Below are positions 21,129 through 33,744 of a stretch of 64,000 bases of DNA, piece by piece. The translations under genes and the position numbers were made by a program. Positions within the stretch are counted from its first letter, which is position 1; each line of letters begins with the position of its first letter. The DNA comes from Eutypa lata (taxonomy: Eukaryota; Ascomycota; Sordariomycetes; Xylariales; Diatrypaceae): assembly GCA_022661535.1 (NCBI GenBank), contig JAKULF010000021.1, positions 310,001-374,000 of the forward strand, given 5' to 3'. Under the pieces are notes generated by a model. The model was not told where the DNA came from, searched no databases, and worked only from the letters and a program-made list of their open reading frames with translations.

Positions 21129-22453
21129 GGTAACGAGAGGGAAGCTACGTCGGGCGGGGGTGGTGCAATCTTGAATTGGATTCGTCTCAAGCCTCAGGCC
21201 GTTCGAGAGTGCTCAGAGCTAGAGCTGGATCTGATCCGTCGTGAGAGGTAAAATTGGTCGCATCGGCGTGGATGGAGATCCACTGCCGAGGTCATGTGAT
21301 TTGATTGGATGGGTGTAGCTATGTAGTTTGATATGCACTGACTTAAAATATGCAGTAATCCGAATCGAATCCCACTTCATCCCGAGTTGTACTTGACATA
21401 GGTACCTAGGTACTTTTAGTTATAGATATCGTTGAGATGTTATATTCACTGTACGGCTTATTATATCGAAATGTTTCGATTGCTGAATATGGAGGTGCAA
21501 TTGGGTTCATATTCACCACATCATGTGCCTAGGTACATAGGTATACCCTGTGTCTCCTACGTACATGTATCTGGTTGATACCCCTATCTAGGTACGAATA
21601 GGTAGAGCATCTACAAGTTCACTCCGAAAGTAATCTGCTAATGCCTCCCTCCTAAGTTCTCATTGATGCCGAGTAAGTATGGTTATGGATGCCTACCTCG
21701 AGGTAAGAAGTGAATAGTCTTTTGCAACATGCAACACATGAATGAATACCTACATACATACATACATGTAGTGTGTATGCCCTGTATGTGTGTGGGCTTA
21801 GAAGCCAAGTAACCTAGCCAAGTTGAAATTCCTTACTACATGACACCACGGGTGTTAATCAATTGCAATCTAATATCAAATTCAATACTTTCTTACAGTG
21901 ATCTCATCTTGAATGATATTTACCTACATTAGTCAGAGGTGAACACACATTAACTACATATAGAGCTACGTGTAGGTACCTATGCTGGTAGGAATGGGGT
22001 CAGGTGAAAAGGAGGTAAACCGGGTAAGATAGGAGGAAGTTGCATGTTGACTCAATTCGCACCTGCCATTACTTCTCAACGTCTAATTTCTACATGTACC
22101 CAAACTTCCACGTGCAATAATTCCTTGCTCGTCATCCCAGGCCTACCATTCCACCTCTATGATATTGTTCATGATATTAAATCCATGGACTCGTCAATAC
22201 TTCCCACCCACTCTCCCATCAGCATGGAAAACCCTTGAGAGGCTCAATACCACCGCCATCTACAGTTCGGCCTACTACACCACTTTCCATACTCTACTAG
22301 GTTATATACGAGAGTGAAACCTCTCTATTCCCTTCTCTTTCTTGTTCTTTCCCTCTTCTTTCCTATCTATTCTCTTCCGTCGCTATCCAACCTCACTTAT
22401 ATACAACAATTCTTTTGCCGTGCTTATTGGGAGGTATACGGGATTGGCGAAAC
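21129..22453. other. Intergenic, divergent promoters
   Basis: This spacer between MRPL6 and the nuclear-fusion gene has many GGTACCTAGGTA-like words (21400-21610) and a pyrimidine-rich tract at about 22318-22370 just before the second gene. The open frames at 22044-22238 and 22342-22560 show no family resemblance. Confidence 0.5.
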
Positions 22454-24318
22454 ATGGGACTCCAACAAGGCTCGTTAGTCATGGCAAAGGCAGCAGTGGT
22501 TATCCTGTTCCTCCTCTCACAAGCACAATTGAGCCTCGCAATCTGGCCAAGTCGGTCTAAATGTTAGTGAGGCGAACGAAACATGATTGGTGTTAAAGAG
22601 GAATTATTCGCTAACTAATGACATCACAGTGAGGATTCCCAACGACGCCCTTCTTAGTTCACGGAGAAGTACAGGTCCGGCCCAGTTTATCCAAGCCTCC
22701 TCTATCCATCAATCAGATACATATGAAATTGCCCTACAAGAACTTCGTCAGCTAGAATCCGAACCTCTTTGCCACAGGGTGGCGGCGCGGCTGCTAGTCA
22801 ACAACTGCGAGCTCCTCGAAGGAAAAGATGAGGCAACCGTTCTCACCGATAGTGGTCGACAGATCAGAGACTTCGTTGACTCATACGCTGCTAGTCTAGC
22901 CATCTGTGATTTGGAGAGGGGGAGCTTTGTCATTCCCAAAGAGTGCGCCAAATTCCGTGAACCCGTCTTGGGCCAGATGCCTATCGGCAATGAGGTTTAT
23001 CTACATGTCACCTCCACCGAGATTGATGCCTGTCTATCTGGTTTGGGAGTTTCGGATTCTGCTTGGAACACCTGGGTCAGTTACCGTCATAAAGCATTGA
23101 GGTTCTGTGACGCCGCGCGAGCCGACAATGACAAGGGTACGTGTGGCTAGGTATTCGTTCTTGGAAAGTCCACTGACAGATTCGCAGCGCAACATATAAG
23201 GCTCTTCCAGAAGCTGACAAAGATCATGAACCAAATGACCAATTCCGTCGACCAAGAGCTCGAGACCAGATTGCGCGACTTCGACAGGAGATCCCAAGAA
23301 GCAACGAACAAGATCGACAACCTTTCACCTACTGTAGATCGAATCGGACAGGGGCTTAGAGACATCGAGTCTATAATTTCAGAGGTGCTGCCGAACACAT
23401 TAATGGTAAATACGCCGAAACTGATGGTATTCCGCATGGTGCTCACATAATTGTCACAGAGATCTACCGAAGCCATGAACGGAGGAATCGAGAGTGCTGT
23501 CAACTTGCAAAGACTACTTGAAGTGATGATGAGGGATGTTCTGAATGGCCATGCCGAAGCTGCATCAGCTCATGAGCAATCACTGCAGGTGATGAGTCAG
23601 CGAACCGAGTCAGAGATGGGAGCCGTCATGGGAATGGTTGCTGTCGCAGTTGCATCTACCACGACCCTCCAAAACCAGATTGTATGTAAAGTTTTCCTGC
23701 CAGGAATGTTTGTCGCAACAATTTAACAAAATGAATCCAGGAGCTTTCACGGCTTCAGGCAACAGAGTTGGAACGTAAACAAAATAGTTTGGAGCATGTA
23801 AGTTACACGAAGACACTATAGGCTATGGGGTCGAACTGATAAAGTAACAGGGCTTGGAACGTCTCATCAACATCACTGATGGTTTATCATCTAAATATGA
23901 TGACCACACTCAACTTCTTTACAGAGCTCATAATATGACGAACGAGATACTGGAAAGTCTAGAGGATACGGCTGCGTCAGCATCTATCATTGGCAAATCT
24001 TTCTCTGCTCGAGACTTGGCCACGTCTTGGTGGCCCTACATATGGTGTCCCACACTATCTCTCGTCATGGGATCGTACGGACTGCCGCCGTCGGCAACGA
24101 GGAATATAGGGTTGCTAGCTCTAGGTATGTCCTATGATTCCACTGACACACAATTGGGCAAATGAACTGACAATGGTTTCCCAGGAGAAGTAGCTGGTTT
24201 CCTCATCTCACAATTTCGTTCTCTATCTTTTCTATTTCTATCACATCCTACTTCAACATATTTCACATTCTTATCATCTTATGCGAACACTCTCAACAGC
24301 TCAGTGCCAGTTGAGTAA
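22454..24318 (+). CDS. KAR5: Nuclear fusion protein, KAR5/Tht1 family
   Basis: Seven exons (22454-22562, 22630-23136, 23188-23405, 23460-23681, 23741-23797, 23851-24124, 24185-24318) close in phase to give 506 residues. KAR5/Tht1 proteins sit in the nuclear envelope and ER and are needed for nuclear fusion during mating. Exon 1 encodes a signal peptide ([17 protein letters not shown]). The Cys-containing N-terminal block, with [18 protein letters not shown] and LLVNNCELL, is typical of the family. The middle is a long helical, coiled-coil-like luminal region. Two hydrophobic segments near the C-terminus ([19 protein letters not shown] and [18 protein letters not shown]) are the expected membrane anchor. 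The ATG at 22481 is an alternative start that keeps the signal peptide. Confidence 0.8.
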
Positions 24319-25026
24319 ATCGATGGAGTTTATCATTTAGAAATTTCCAAGGACAGAGTCTCTCTTAAGCTCTCTTGACTCGACCTACAGGGGCCATTTT
24401 TGGTGATGGGGAGCCCCTATACATATTAGCTGATCATCGTCTCTACGAGTTTCGTTTTGGGGCAAGGCGAGGAGGATTCAATGGGTGTTCAATCTGGCCC
24501 TTACACAATATCATGGTCATGGGTGGGGGAACACAGATAAGGAGAGCCAACTCTTTAGCTTTAAAAATGGGGGATATGGACATGTTGCTACCGATTACAA
24601 AATATTTATCTACAATAAAACGCATTTTACATGGGTGTTATAATGCCCTGATAACCTACTTGTGTCTAGTGCCCTATGGGTTCATTGGTTGCTGAAGTCA
24701 TGTGGTATGTCAACTGTTAGTTTTGTTTTATTGATGTAGCCGTTGTGGTATAACACAAGATAGTGACTGACCTCGTTAGATGGAAACTTGCCACTTTCTG
24801 TAGGGGAGGGGGGCATCTATATATTTCTGCTTATTTTGAGAACGCTCCATTGGTAAGTGGCAGAATTAAATCATGATCAATCTAGAAGGGGTATGATCGC
24901 ATTGGTGAGAAACTAGTTTTTGAATACCTCAGTTGATATCATGTATAGTATACCGCCTCGGCCTACAGATGCATAGCTGGTCTTTAGGCAACGTCTTGAA
25001 CATCGATTCAACGTTCAACATACTAT

Positions 25027-25028
<2 letters not shown>

Positions 25029-25096
<68 letters not shown>
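25029..25096 (+). repeat. Compound (CA)n(TA)n microsatellite
   Basis: About 20 CA dinucleotides are followed directly by about 14 TA dinucleotides. This is a plain compound microsatellite 80 bp to the left of the solo LTR. Confidence 0.95.
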
Positions 25097-25175
25097 TGAT
25101 CTCAAAGAAATACCATATATATTATTTCAATTACCTTGTCGTGTTCTCTTTGTCACGGCACCAAGTGTGGCAGTC

Positions 25176-25493
25176 TGTCACACGCTGAATGGATCCAGGT
25201 ATGTTGGCTGCAGGACAGCTGCAGCAGGAATGCATAAGAATGCTAACACTTCAATATTTGGAGGTCATACGACCATCAACGGAATGCATAGATGCCTAAT
25301 AAGAGCCAACAGCTATTATCAGCGGCTAGGACGGCAATAGTATATTACAGATACGTACCTTTATTTTGTGTATATATAGTAGACGACCCTACAGGTCGTA
25401 CAGGACAGAAGGAAGGAGATCATGGACCTTAGGACCAAAGAAAAGTATTAGTTGAATAGAACCTCAGTTCCAAGCCTTCACACCCTTGTCACA
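25176..25493 (+). mobile_element. Solo LTR with 5-bp target duplication CAGTC
   Basis: This 318-bp element starts TGTCACACGC and ends CTTGTCACA, so it has the TG...CA ends of an LTR. CAGTC lies directly before (25171-25175) and directly after it (25494-25498), as a retroviral-type integrase leaves. A TATATATAG box lies at 25371-25379. The element aligns in inverse orientation with 34345-34652 over its whole length, and similarity stops at the target duplications. No internal retrotransposon region is attached. Strand is assigned from the TATA position and is uncertain. Confidence 0.88.
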
Positions 25494-25615
25494 CAGTCCA
25501 TTATATAAGGCTATGCAAGATGGTTAGCTCCCGAGCTAACAGCATTCCGCTTTTGGTGGTGTAGTGGTAATAGTCCTTGCATTCTGTACCGTCACAGTCT
25601 TCTCGCCTCCTGGAT

Positions 25616-26456
25616 TTATCCCCTTCTAATCTCTGTTCCTGCTATCTCTTGCGGCGGCCTTACAGCTGATAATTCCGGCATACTATGATAGTCACTTGCA
25701 GCTTTTGTTTGCCTCTGCACTCTCCCTGACCTCCTCCCTATTCTTGCTAAAGCCAAGACTAGCACCACTGTGGCTACAGCACATACTCCAAGAGCGATAC
25801 CAAGCCCAATGATGACACTCCTCTCTGACCCCTCCCCACAGACTGCATTCTCACTCGTGTTTGCGCTACACAAAGAAGGGGACGTAGAAATAGAAACAGA
25901 ATGAGGAGCAGAAATATGAGTAGAAGGAGTAATAGAAGGAGGAGCAGAGGAAGGAGAAGTTGTAGATTGGGAACCGGCCTGCAGCGTATAAAACTCCAGA
26001 CCCGGACCGGAGCCCATTGTGAACAAGTCGTCGCCCGAGGCACAATCATTCGCCGCATCTCCAATAATGCCACACGCAAACGCAGTGTCATTGCACGGCA
26101 CTACAGCGACGGATACAGCGCGGTAATCTTCCGTCTGAAGGCATTGCCTATGCGGACATGCCGCGACCCTTGAGTCGATCCAGTCCTGAGCCGTGCAGGC
26201 CCCACGATAGAAGTAGCGGTAGTACGCCGTTATGCAGTAACTGTCTGATGTGCAGAAATCGCCTTCCTATGTGTATGTAGTTACGCAGGTAAGCCTGTTG
26301 AACATGCTTAGGTGCAGCAAGCAGTTTCCACGACGATGAATCATAATTACGTACCCAACAACATGGAGCATGACCATCCCGTCGCATTTGCGGACAAGCG
26401 ATTAGACCATCTGCTCGAGAACCGTCCGGCCAATAGCACTGCTCGTCGGTGTCCAT
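25616..26456 (-). CDS. Single-pass fungal surface protein
   Basis: Exons 26456-26355 and 26266-25616 join in phase 0 to give 250 residues. The N-terminal region has CYWPDGS, CC, then spaced cysteines with an FYRGACTAQDW block, a pattern common in ascomycete membrane glycoproteins. A Ser/Thr/Pro stalk follows, then one membrane helix (VIIGLGIALGVCAVATVVLV) and a short basic tail. The orientation is probably outside for the Cys-rich part. No signal peptide precedes the first Met, and I found no upstream exon that would supply one, so the start may be incomplete. Function is unknown; sensing or wall attachment has been proposed for such proteins. Confidence 0.7.
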
Positions 26457-27690
26457 TTCTTGGCTGCTAACCTTAATTAATGTAGATATAACTAATATGG
26501 AGATATAGATGGCGATATCATGTGTGTTAAGATCTAGCTATTTAGAGGATAGATGAGAATATTGGGTATTATCTCAGGGCCTGGACTCTCAATTGTCGCA
26601 ATACAGAGCCTTGGAAATAGTTCGCTACAGAACAGGGATGCTTATTAACACCCTTGCCATATACCGATGCAACGTTAGATATGAGACAGCTTATTGCTAC
26701 CACATGGAACTCCGGGATCTCAACCTTGTCAGTACAATACCGGACTTGATTATTGGTAGCATTGGGACAACCGAAGGTATGAAACGAATCCTTCAGCTCG
26801 CACCAATGGCTGCTTTTGGACTGGTAGGAATGCGAGTGGTTGGGTGATGTGACCCTATTGACGACATTTGTCATGGTAGCCTACCTAAGAAGTCGTACAG
26901 TTCCTTGTCGGTGGTGCACTTGTCGCTATGTCATAGAGTCTACTGATTTCGAATTCGCTGCATTGAATCATCTGGTGCACATTATAATTGCGTGATATAA
27001 AACCAGTCAATCTTCTCATAGCTATTTTGGTAAGTCTCTTGGGCGCCCCGTCAAGGCTATGGATGTGCATTGAACGAAGCCTTGACTCGCAAAAGCAAAG
27101 AAACTGACGGGCTCTAACGTAGAACGTGGGGGCATCAAATGACCCCTGATACACGTGGTTACATTGAGGGAGTCAGACCCCAGATATTCGTCTCAGAGTC
27201 TTCATTAATATATGTCGATCTGCCGGGTGAGCTTTATTTCTAGACTGTTAATAATCAAGCATGGCTTTAGCCAATCAAATATAGTTGAATCTTACTTAAT
27301 AGTGAGAGGAGACAGAAATGGGCTAATACATACTACGTGACCTATTCACCTGGTATTAATTACCGGAATAACCATTGAACTTAAGATAGTTTTCGGATGG
27401 TGAGATGCCATTTTACATAGGATCTAGTCAAGCATTCTTAGGTCTGTACAACTTAGCAAGGGCTAAGTGGGTAACTAAATGCATGACGAATTCAAATTTG
27501 AAGTCCAGGCAACGGTTTAATAGTATAATGTCAGATCAACTTTCGTTATTAATTCCTAGATATATTGTACATAGCTGGCTGCCTTTAGCCGCTCGAAGCC
27601 AAGAGTGCAGCCATTGGTGTCAACTTCCCCTTACACGCATCCTTTCATACCAACCCCTTTACAACCAACTTAAGCAAGACATATAGGTAC
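26457..27690. other. Intergenic, AT-rich, nothing seen
   Basis: Open frames at 26569-26874, 26885-27154 and 27405-27686 have no domain I recognise and no convincing splice partners. The base composition is AT-rich, as in old or RIP-affected sequence. Confidence 0.5.
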
Positions 27691-29001
27691 TCAGTTCCTC
27701 TCCTGCTTGAAATCCGTTCTGACTCTGATACTGTTCAGGGGAATTTCATCACCACTCATCCTCCGTCCATGTGTATGGGTTCTCACGCTCGGAGAACTTG
27801 CTACGGTGTGTGTGACGTTATGATCAGGTCGCAGCTTGGTATCATATTCTAGGTGGTCGTCATCCGTCGATAGGTTCGCATCATCCGATAGGCGGTAGAA
27901 GTCACCGTCCGCCCCCTGAATCGATCTGCGGCGTTCAGAGTGTGGTACATTAGCTGAGGCTGGACCCAGCGTTGCCTTTGTTGGACGGCTTCCTTCTTTC
28001 GTGGTTGTTGACAGAGACATCAATTTTCCTAATCCAATACTTCGGCCGATGAGTTTGAAGGCTGGCACTAGGGTGGGTAGGTTGGCCGAGACTATGCCTG
28101 CCGACATCTCGATGGCCGTCCATCCTACTGTTGGTGCCAATGTGTACGAGGGATCCAATGCACTATACGAAAATAGGACGGTGAAACGATACGCAGAGGC
28201 GAAGACCACGCTGTTTATAGGAAGTTAGTTGTGTCACTCTACGCTCGACATTTGTAAAAGGGGAGCTTAGGAAAGATCTTACAAGAATCCAAGGCCGAAA
28301 GCGAAGCTGAGTGCGATTTTGTCCGCCTTCCGTAGCTGTAGCTGCCATATGCGCGGCAAAGGCAAGATGAGGATAGCCAGATCACTCAGGATGGTCGAGG
28401 CAGCGTTGGCAATCCATGTGCCGACTTGGTTGATGCATTTTCCTGGGAGTGCTGTGTCCCAAACCTTCTGCACTGGCACGCAAATGAAGATAAACAAGAA
28501 GGTGATGCAGATGACCCAGGCGATGATGAAAGTCCCGATGATAATCGCCGCCTTCTTGAAATACGAAAATCGGAAGATGCGGTAGAACATAAGCAAGATA
28601 GCCAGCTTCGTCCAGACTAGGTTGAACACGTAGAGGATCTCTGCGACAAGTAGGAATTTTGCTTCCATGACAACATCTTCAAGTGGCACTTGCTCAACGT
28701 GGATTCCCATTCCGTACTGGATCATGCCGCCGATGAAGCCAACGACAATTATGTTCCATACCTAGATGGACCGTTAGGCTACTTATTTTCTTCATCGCCG
28801 TCGAATGGATATTCATAAGGTCTTCTTGCTTACCATTGACCAGACAATCAAGTAATCATCCCACCACAACTCCTGTCTCTTCTCCCATCGTGCTAATAGC
28901 CGCAGGCCGACGGATAGTAGCGCAAGCACTGTTACCGCCACTACTACCGAGATAGACCATGGCTGGAGGTTGTCGGGATATCCTTCTAGTTCGACTGCCA
29001 T
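27691..29001 (-). CDS. Fungal rhodopsin-domain integral membrane protein (Pth11-like)
   Basis: Exons 29001-28834, 28761-28283 and 28210-27691 (phases 0 and 2) give 388 residues. Seven hydrophobic segments are visible, from WSISVVVAVTVLALLSVGL in exon 1 to the helix around TVGWTAIEMSAGIV in exon 3. The WWDDYLIVW block after helix 1 is the family hallmark. The C-terminal 110 residues are polar, rich in Ser and Asp, and cytoplasmic. Members of this large ascomycete family include the appressorium receptor Pth11, but most have no known ligand. The start at 29001 is the only ATG that precedes helix 1 in frame. Confidence 0.85.
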
Positions 29002-31203
29002 TGTCACAAGTCGTATCACCGTGTCAAAGTTGCTAGTGAAAAGTAGTGGTAAGCGAAGGACCTGTCGGTTGACCTCGATGAAAAGTATTAATACTATGCT
29101 GGATCTGTTCTTCTTACCCCTTAGTGGATATCTGAGGTTCTTAGTTAGGGGCCCAAAGCGGCCTGTCTGTTACAATATGGTGACTAGCTTCATACAAAGT
29201 CTTATTTCGTCTGGCTCTCTAACTTTAGTCTATAGTTCGTTTTGCGCCGGTCCGACATGACGACTAAGCTAGGCATCACTAGTCCCTGACTAAATTCTCC
29301 GTACATGAGAAGCTATTCCCTTAAATGCTCACCCTTGGGTGATCTGACCACTCCTTAGATGTAGCTATGCTTGCTATGCCGCCATGTTAATTATTTCTTG
29401 CCCACCGATCAACACATTGGGAATGACTTGAACTGTAAAAGCAATCGTTACGCGGTCCGATCGGCTGTCAAAACGCAATCTTATCAAGACAGGGGCAGAT
29501 CGGTCTATCGCGATTCACCCCTGAAGAAAATTTGCAAGCGCTCGGGATAATTTTCTAGAATCTATAATGACGAATGCCCACGTTCCCCATACATAGTTAG
29601 ATGATGTTCATTTTCCGCCCCCAATTTCTCTCGCCAAAGTGAACCTTGAGGGGTATAGCATGGACGATCGGATCTTAGCTACAATGCTTGTCGAATCTCA
29701 CGGCAACCTCGTGGGCTCGTACCACACTTGCACCATATTCTGGTACGAATTAAGACCCTGCCTGTCTGCCTGCCTAGCTATCTTTGGATCTGCGTTTTGA
29801 TCTTAACGATAATAAAGATCCACATGGAGATTATGAATGTCAAGCATGAACTATTTCTGGTCAAGTGCTTTGAACTCATGCAGGCCCAACTGCATGAACT
29901 CTTGGCTCTAAAAATTGGAAAACCTGGAACTGAACTAAAGTGCCACATCCATTCGGGGATCCATTCGGGGCTAGCTCCCGAGCCTCACCACCGACTATCC
30001 CGGATCCACACAATGTCGTTACCCCTGTTTTAAACGTAATACTACGGCGATTTAACGGTGACTTTTCCGCTTGCGGACGTCGCTTCATAACCGATATTTC
30101 ACGCATATGCCCATATTTCACATGACAACATTCAACTGCCGTTTGCCCGAACCATGGGTATCCCGAGCAGCACCCGAGACTTCCAAAAGAGGGGGAAAAT
30201 GAGTCTTATACTAACTACGCACTCAGGTACTATAGAAACATCGATGGATCGTTGCGCAGAATCGTCAAAAACATTTCTCTCAGTCTACATATAACAGTAG
30301 TAAAACAAACCAGCTTGAAGCGGTCCGCTTGGAACGGTCCGTTGAACGTTTGATTAGTGTATGCTATCGTCCACACGTGCGTGATGGACTAAAAACATCT
30401 AACGGTCGAGCTAGACAATGGAGGAAGAACCGACGCCACCGGTCAGTATTACTAACAGCTACATAGATCACGATAACAAGCAGTGGAAATATCAATTTGT
30501 AACCTCTCAGTGACGTTTACTATAGTTAGTAGTCAAGTATTCAAACTGCCTTACTCGCCAGACGGCAGTTCAGAATCTGTTCAACCATCCCACTACTCCC
30601 CGCTCATTTTGCCTATCGTGCCATCAAGACTATCTTCTGCATGATGTTGCCACTAGATCAGACTTGTTAGGCCGCGTCACTAGTTAACGCCACCAGGCAC
30701 CAAGTAATCTCGAAGTCTACTTCGTACTTAGATAGTATTTACGTATGTATGTAGGTTGGTAGGCACTCCAAGAACTGATTTTTGGTACTGTATATTATCT
30801 TCGAATATATGTTTCACGATAATACCGAAACCCGAGATGGATTATGGAATTGGACGTCCACTTTAGCTACCCCTGTCCTGTCCTGTCAAGAAGAACATGC
30901 CAACATATGGCCCCTGCATTTGCCAGGTGAAGCAATAATTCCGCGGTGCGGAATGAGTATGATGGTCTAAACGTGGCGCACACGGGTAGAAACCACGGTA
31001 AAGATATATCCCTGTAACTTAGGAGTACCCGCCCCGGATTTCATGACACAGCATGAAATTCGTTTACAATGCGGATTCATGGCTAGTTATCGGTATGTCC
31101 GAAAAATAGACAGCGTGACTACGTATATATGCTATAGCATCTGTCCTTCATGGAGTTGCTCCGTTGGCGGTAAGTTTAGAAAGAACATTATCAACGAGAC
31201 ATC
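29002..31203. other. Long spacer, no gene seen
   Basis: A 2.2-kb spacer between the receptor and the alpha/beta hydrolase. Open frames (29728-30033, 29876-30121, 30782-30970) are unlike any family I know. The only ordered feature noticed is a set of CGGTCCG words, listed separately. Confidence 0.5.
29248..30341 (+). promoter_or_regulatory. Four CGGTCCG (CGG-N-CCG) words
   Basis: CGGTCCG occurs at 29248-29254, 29453-29459, 30321-30327 and 30335-30341. The last two are 14 bp apart, and the third sits in a longer palindrome AAGCGG-T-CCGCTT. Inverted CGG triplets are the half-sites bound by fungal Zn2Cys6 regulators. Binding is an inference; no experiment or matrix backs it. Confidence 0.3.
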
Positions 31204-32258
31204 ATGGCCGCTACACAGACCGTTCAAGTCGCCCACTTGGGTGCCAAAGTTGGATATGCTATATCGAATGGCAAGCTGGACTCTGCCAAACCGACTTGTG
31301 TTATGATTAACTCGATGAACACGACTGCATCCCTCTACAAACCCCAGATGAATAGCTCCAAGCTTACGAATGTCATGAACGTGCTGGCTATCGAACCTTT
31401 GGGGCATGGTGCGACAAGTTGCAACTCGGACCACTTTACGTACTGGGATACGGCGTTGGTCGCTCTGCAGGCGATGACGGAACTTGGTGTTGATAAAGCA
31501 TTTGCCTTGGGCACTAGCCAGGGAGGTTGGGTCGTCGTCCGTATGGCTCTACTGGCCCCAGAAAGGGTATGTAACGTACGTTGGGCGAGAGTGATTGTAT
31601 TGTGTGCTAACGGCCCGAAGATATTGGGTCTTATGCCCCTAGGAACATCCATGGACTGCGAGTCGGCTGAATCTCGAACGAAGGGTTGCTGGTAAGTGAT
31701 ATCTGCTTAAAGTGGAGAGTTCTTATCGACTAACTCCTCATACTAGGGATCCGGTTCCGTTCGCGAAGCCTTTCTTGGCGAGGTGGACCTCTACCACGCC
31801 GACTCCCAACTTCGTTGTGGATGATGATTGGGTTGCATCTCTAGTCGCTCTAGGCTTTGGAGGTGCAGCGACGCCGAGTATTACGGAGACTTGGACCAAA
31901 ATATTCAAAGACGTGTACTCAGGCGACGAGGGGCGGCGCAAACTTAGGTCGTCTGCCATTTGCTTGGCGGAAAGAGATGGGCTTCTCCTTAGGATTGGAG
32001 ATGTGAAGTGCCCGGTTCATTGGTTGCAGGTAAGTTCTAACTCGAGATTTTATATATGGGAAATGAAAGCTAACCAAAAGATAGGGGCTGGCTGACCCTG
32101 TTTACAACTCGATAATCCCGAAAGAACATATCAACTTGTTTACCTCATCCAAGGAGGCCAAGATTGACTTCCTCGAGGGCGGTGCGCACTTCCTTTCTGC
32201 ATCATACCCGAATGAGGTTGAAGCGGCTCTTGTGGAAATGGTCAATAAGTATAAATAG
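31204..32258 (+). CDS. Alpha/beta hydrolase
   Basis: Exons 31204-31566, 31621-31691, 31747-32029 and 32085-32258 close in phase to give 296 residues. The nucleophile elbow is GTSQG with Ser105. A C-terminal Asp (243, in GLADPVY) and His274 in GGAHFLS are candidates for the rest of the triad. The N-terminal part shows the strand-turn pattern KPTCVMINSMNTTASLY and a later EPLGHGATS loop typical of the fold. One acceptor is AAG rather than the usual CAG or TAG. The substrate is unknown. It is probably cytosolic, since no signal peptide is seen. It stands convergent to a NACHT pseudogene. Confidence 0.85.
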
Positions 32259-32639
32259 ATCACAGTTCATAGCCTAAAACGATTAAGCTCGGAATAGTAG
32301 CCATTTGAAATGAGACCTCCTTTTCCCCCAGTGCCATGCCATCGTGATGAAGTATTACGACAAATCGCCCCAGTAGTCCAACCTCCCTTGAATATATTTT
32401 TGACTTATATAGAAAAGCTAGACCTCATCAACGCATATACGCCTCGTCGTAGATATTCATCAATCATATATTAAGAATGGTATATATATATAGGCGGTAG
32501 AGGTAAGAGCCTGTTGCCATGTGCCGTTAGTCGCGAACAATTAATAACATTTGTGTACGTAATTTGATGTACTTAGTTTCTTCATCTATTTCCCGAGTGC
32601 CTATGGGAATCTAAGGCTTTGAATTGATCTCGCTCCTGG
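32259..32639. other. Short convergent spacer
   Basis: About 380 bp of AT-rich sequence between the end of the hydrolase and the broken end of the NACHT relic. Nothing else is seen. Confidence 0.5.
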
Positions 32640-33744
32640 CTATCTTCCTCCTTGTTGCTTCCTAGGCAGTCTTGAGTACACCAGGCGGTCGGTGGCATTT
32701 AACTTAGCGCCGGCCGGAAAGAAGCCTCTCGTCGTAAGTAGAAGCTTGAACACTTTGTTACCAGAGAATCCTTGGAGAATAGTGAGTAGTTCTTCAATGT
32801 AGACTCTTACAGCTGGCTGGTCAAGCCTCTGCAGGGCATCGATAACACAGAGTACCAGCCTAGGAGCTAGGCCAAGCAATCTGCGGATCATCTCCAAGGC
32901 TCTAGATACGGACTCTAGTGTTCCGTTCATCTGACTGAGCTCTCCACAATAATCATAATCGCCTGCAAATGATTCAGGCGCGAATAATGTGAACTGGCTA
33001 TCAACGGAGTAAAGTGGCGAGACGAAGCGGCGAGGAGCATCCATTACGTTCAAACGGGTGATACTGCCTGGGTGACCCTCACAGAAGAATTATATACAAG
33101 GCATGCCGCTACCTTTAGCCAGCTTAACGATGTGAGCGGCCAGACTGGTCTCATCAGAGTTCATTGATGAGGTAGACCCATCAACCATAGAACCTTAGAG
33201 TCTGGTGCGGATATCCATTGTTGTAGTCTTGAGATGACCTCGCCTGCATTTTCATGTAAAACTGGATGGCTTGAAGATGGATCGATCTCCCGTATCCTCT
33301 TTGAGCTTTCTATAAAACAATTATTAGCTCAATGAAGCTAGTATCCGGTATTCTATTCACCAAGAAAGCACGTACTTGATAGCATCTGTAGTTGTTGCGG
33401 TTCATATATTAACTTCTCCAACGCAGCAACGACCCCTTTCTGAGCCAGTTCTACTAACTGATTATTGAACAGATCTAGTCGACGACCTAATTCTTGACTA
33501 AAAAGATTCCTAACTCGTCTGCTAGTCGAAATTTATCTGAAATATGCCGAATAGTAGTTATAACGAGATTTATGACTCGACCACGGGTTGCTTCAATAGT
33601 TTCCCATGTCTGAAGTATTGCTTCCTGTTGGATTTTACTGACAATGACTTTTATCTCGGTGAGCGTTTCTTGTACTTATTTATTGTAGAAGTTTTAATGA
33701 AGTACTGCTTTAAAGAGTTTTACCTTCGACGTGAAACAGTCCAT
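32640..33744 (-). pseudogene. Decayed NACHT-domain (NLR-like) gene
   Basis: Read leftwards, the remains follow the order of fungal NACHT proteins. A possible start MDCFTSK at 33744 is followed by a helical block (TWETIEATRGRVINLVITTI), an RRLDLFNNQLVELAQKG block and the linker VISRLQQWISAPDSKVLWL. The P-loop entry MGLP comes next, then LAAHIVKLAKGSGMPCI, VLCVIDALQRLD (Walker B-like) and KLLLTTRGF. Frame changes near 33515 and at the P-loop (about 33180) and a TAA at 33090-33092 break it. The lysine of the P-loop is gone. The frame ends at 32640 without the repeat domain that usually follows. NACHT proteins act in nonself recognition and programmed cell death in fungi; this copy cannot. Confidence 0.75.

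Larger units (their letters stand above)
24319..25615. other. Intergenic with microsatellite and solo LTR
   Basis: AT-rich spacer holding a CA/TA microsatellite and a solo LTR, both listed separately. The open frame at 24375-24695 has no recognisable domain. Confidence 0.6.

Noticed and set aside
24375..24695. A 106-residue open frame after the nuclear-fusion gene
   Set aside because: No family resemblance, no splice partner, and AT-rich surroundings.
25553..25622. tRNA-like stretch with TGGTGTAGTGGTA resembling an A box
   Set aside because: No proper B box follows and the acceptor and anticodon stems do not pair. It lies just outside the solo LTR.
31204..33744. Alpha/beta hydrolase fused to NACHT as one NLR gene
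   Set aside because: The hydrolase is on the plus strand and the NACHT relic on the minus strand, and the hydrolase ends with its own stop.
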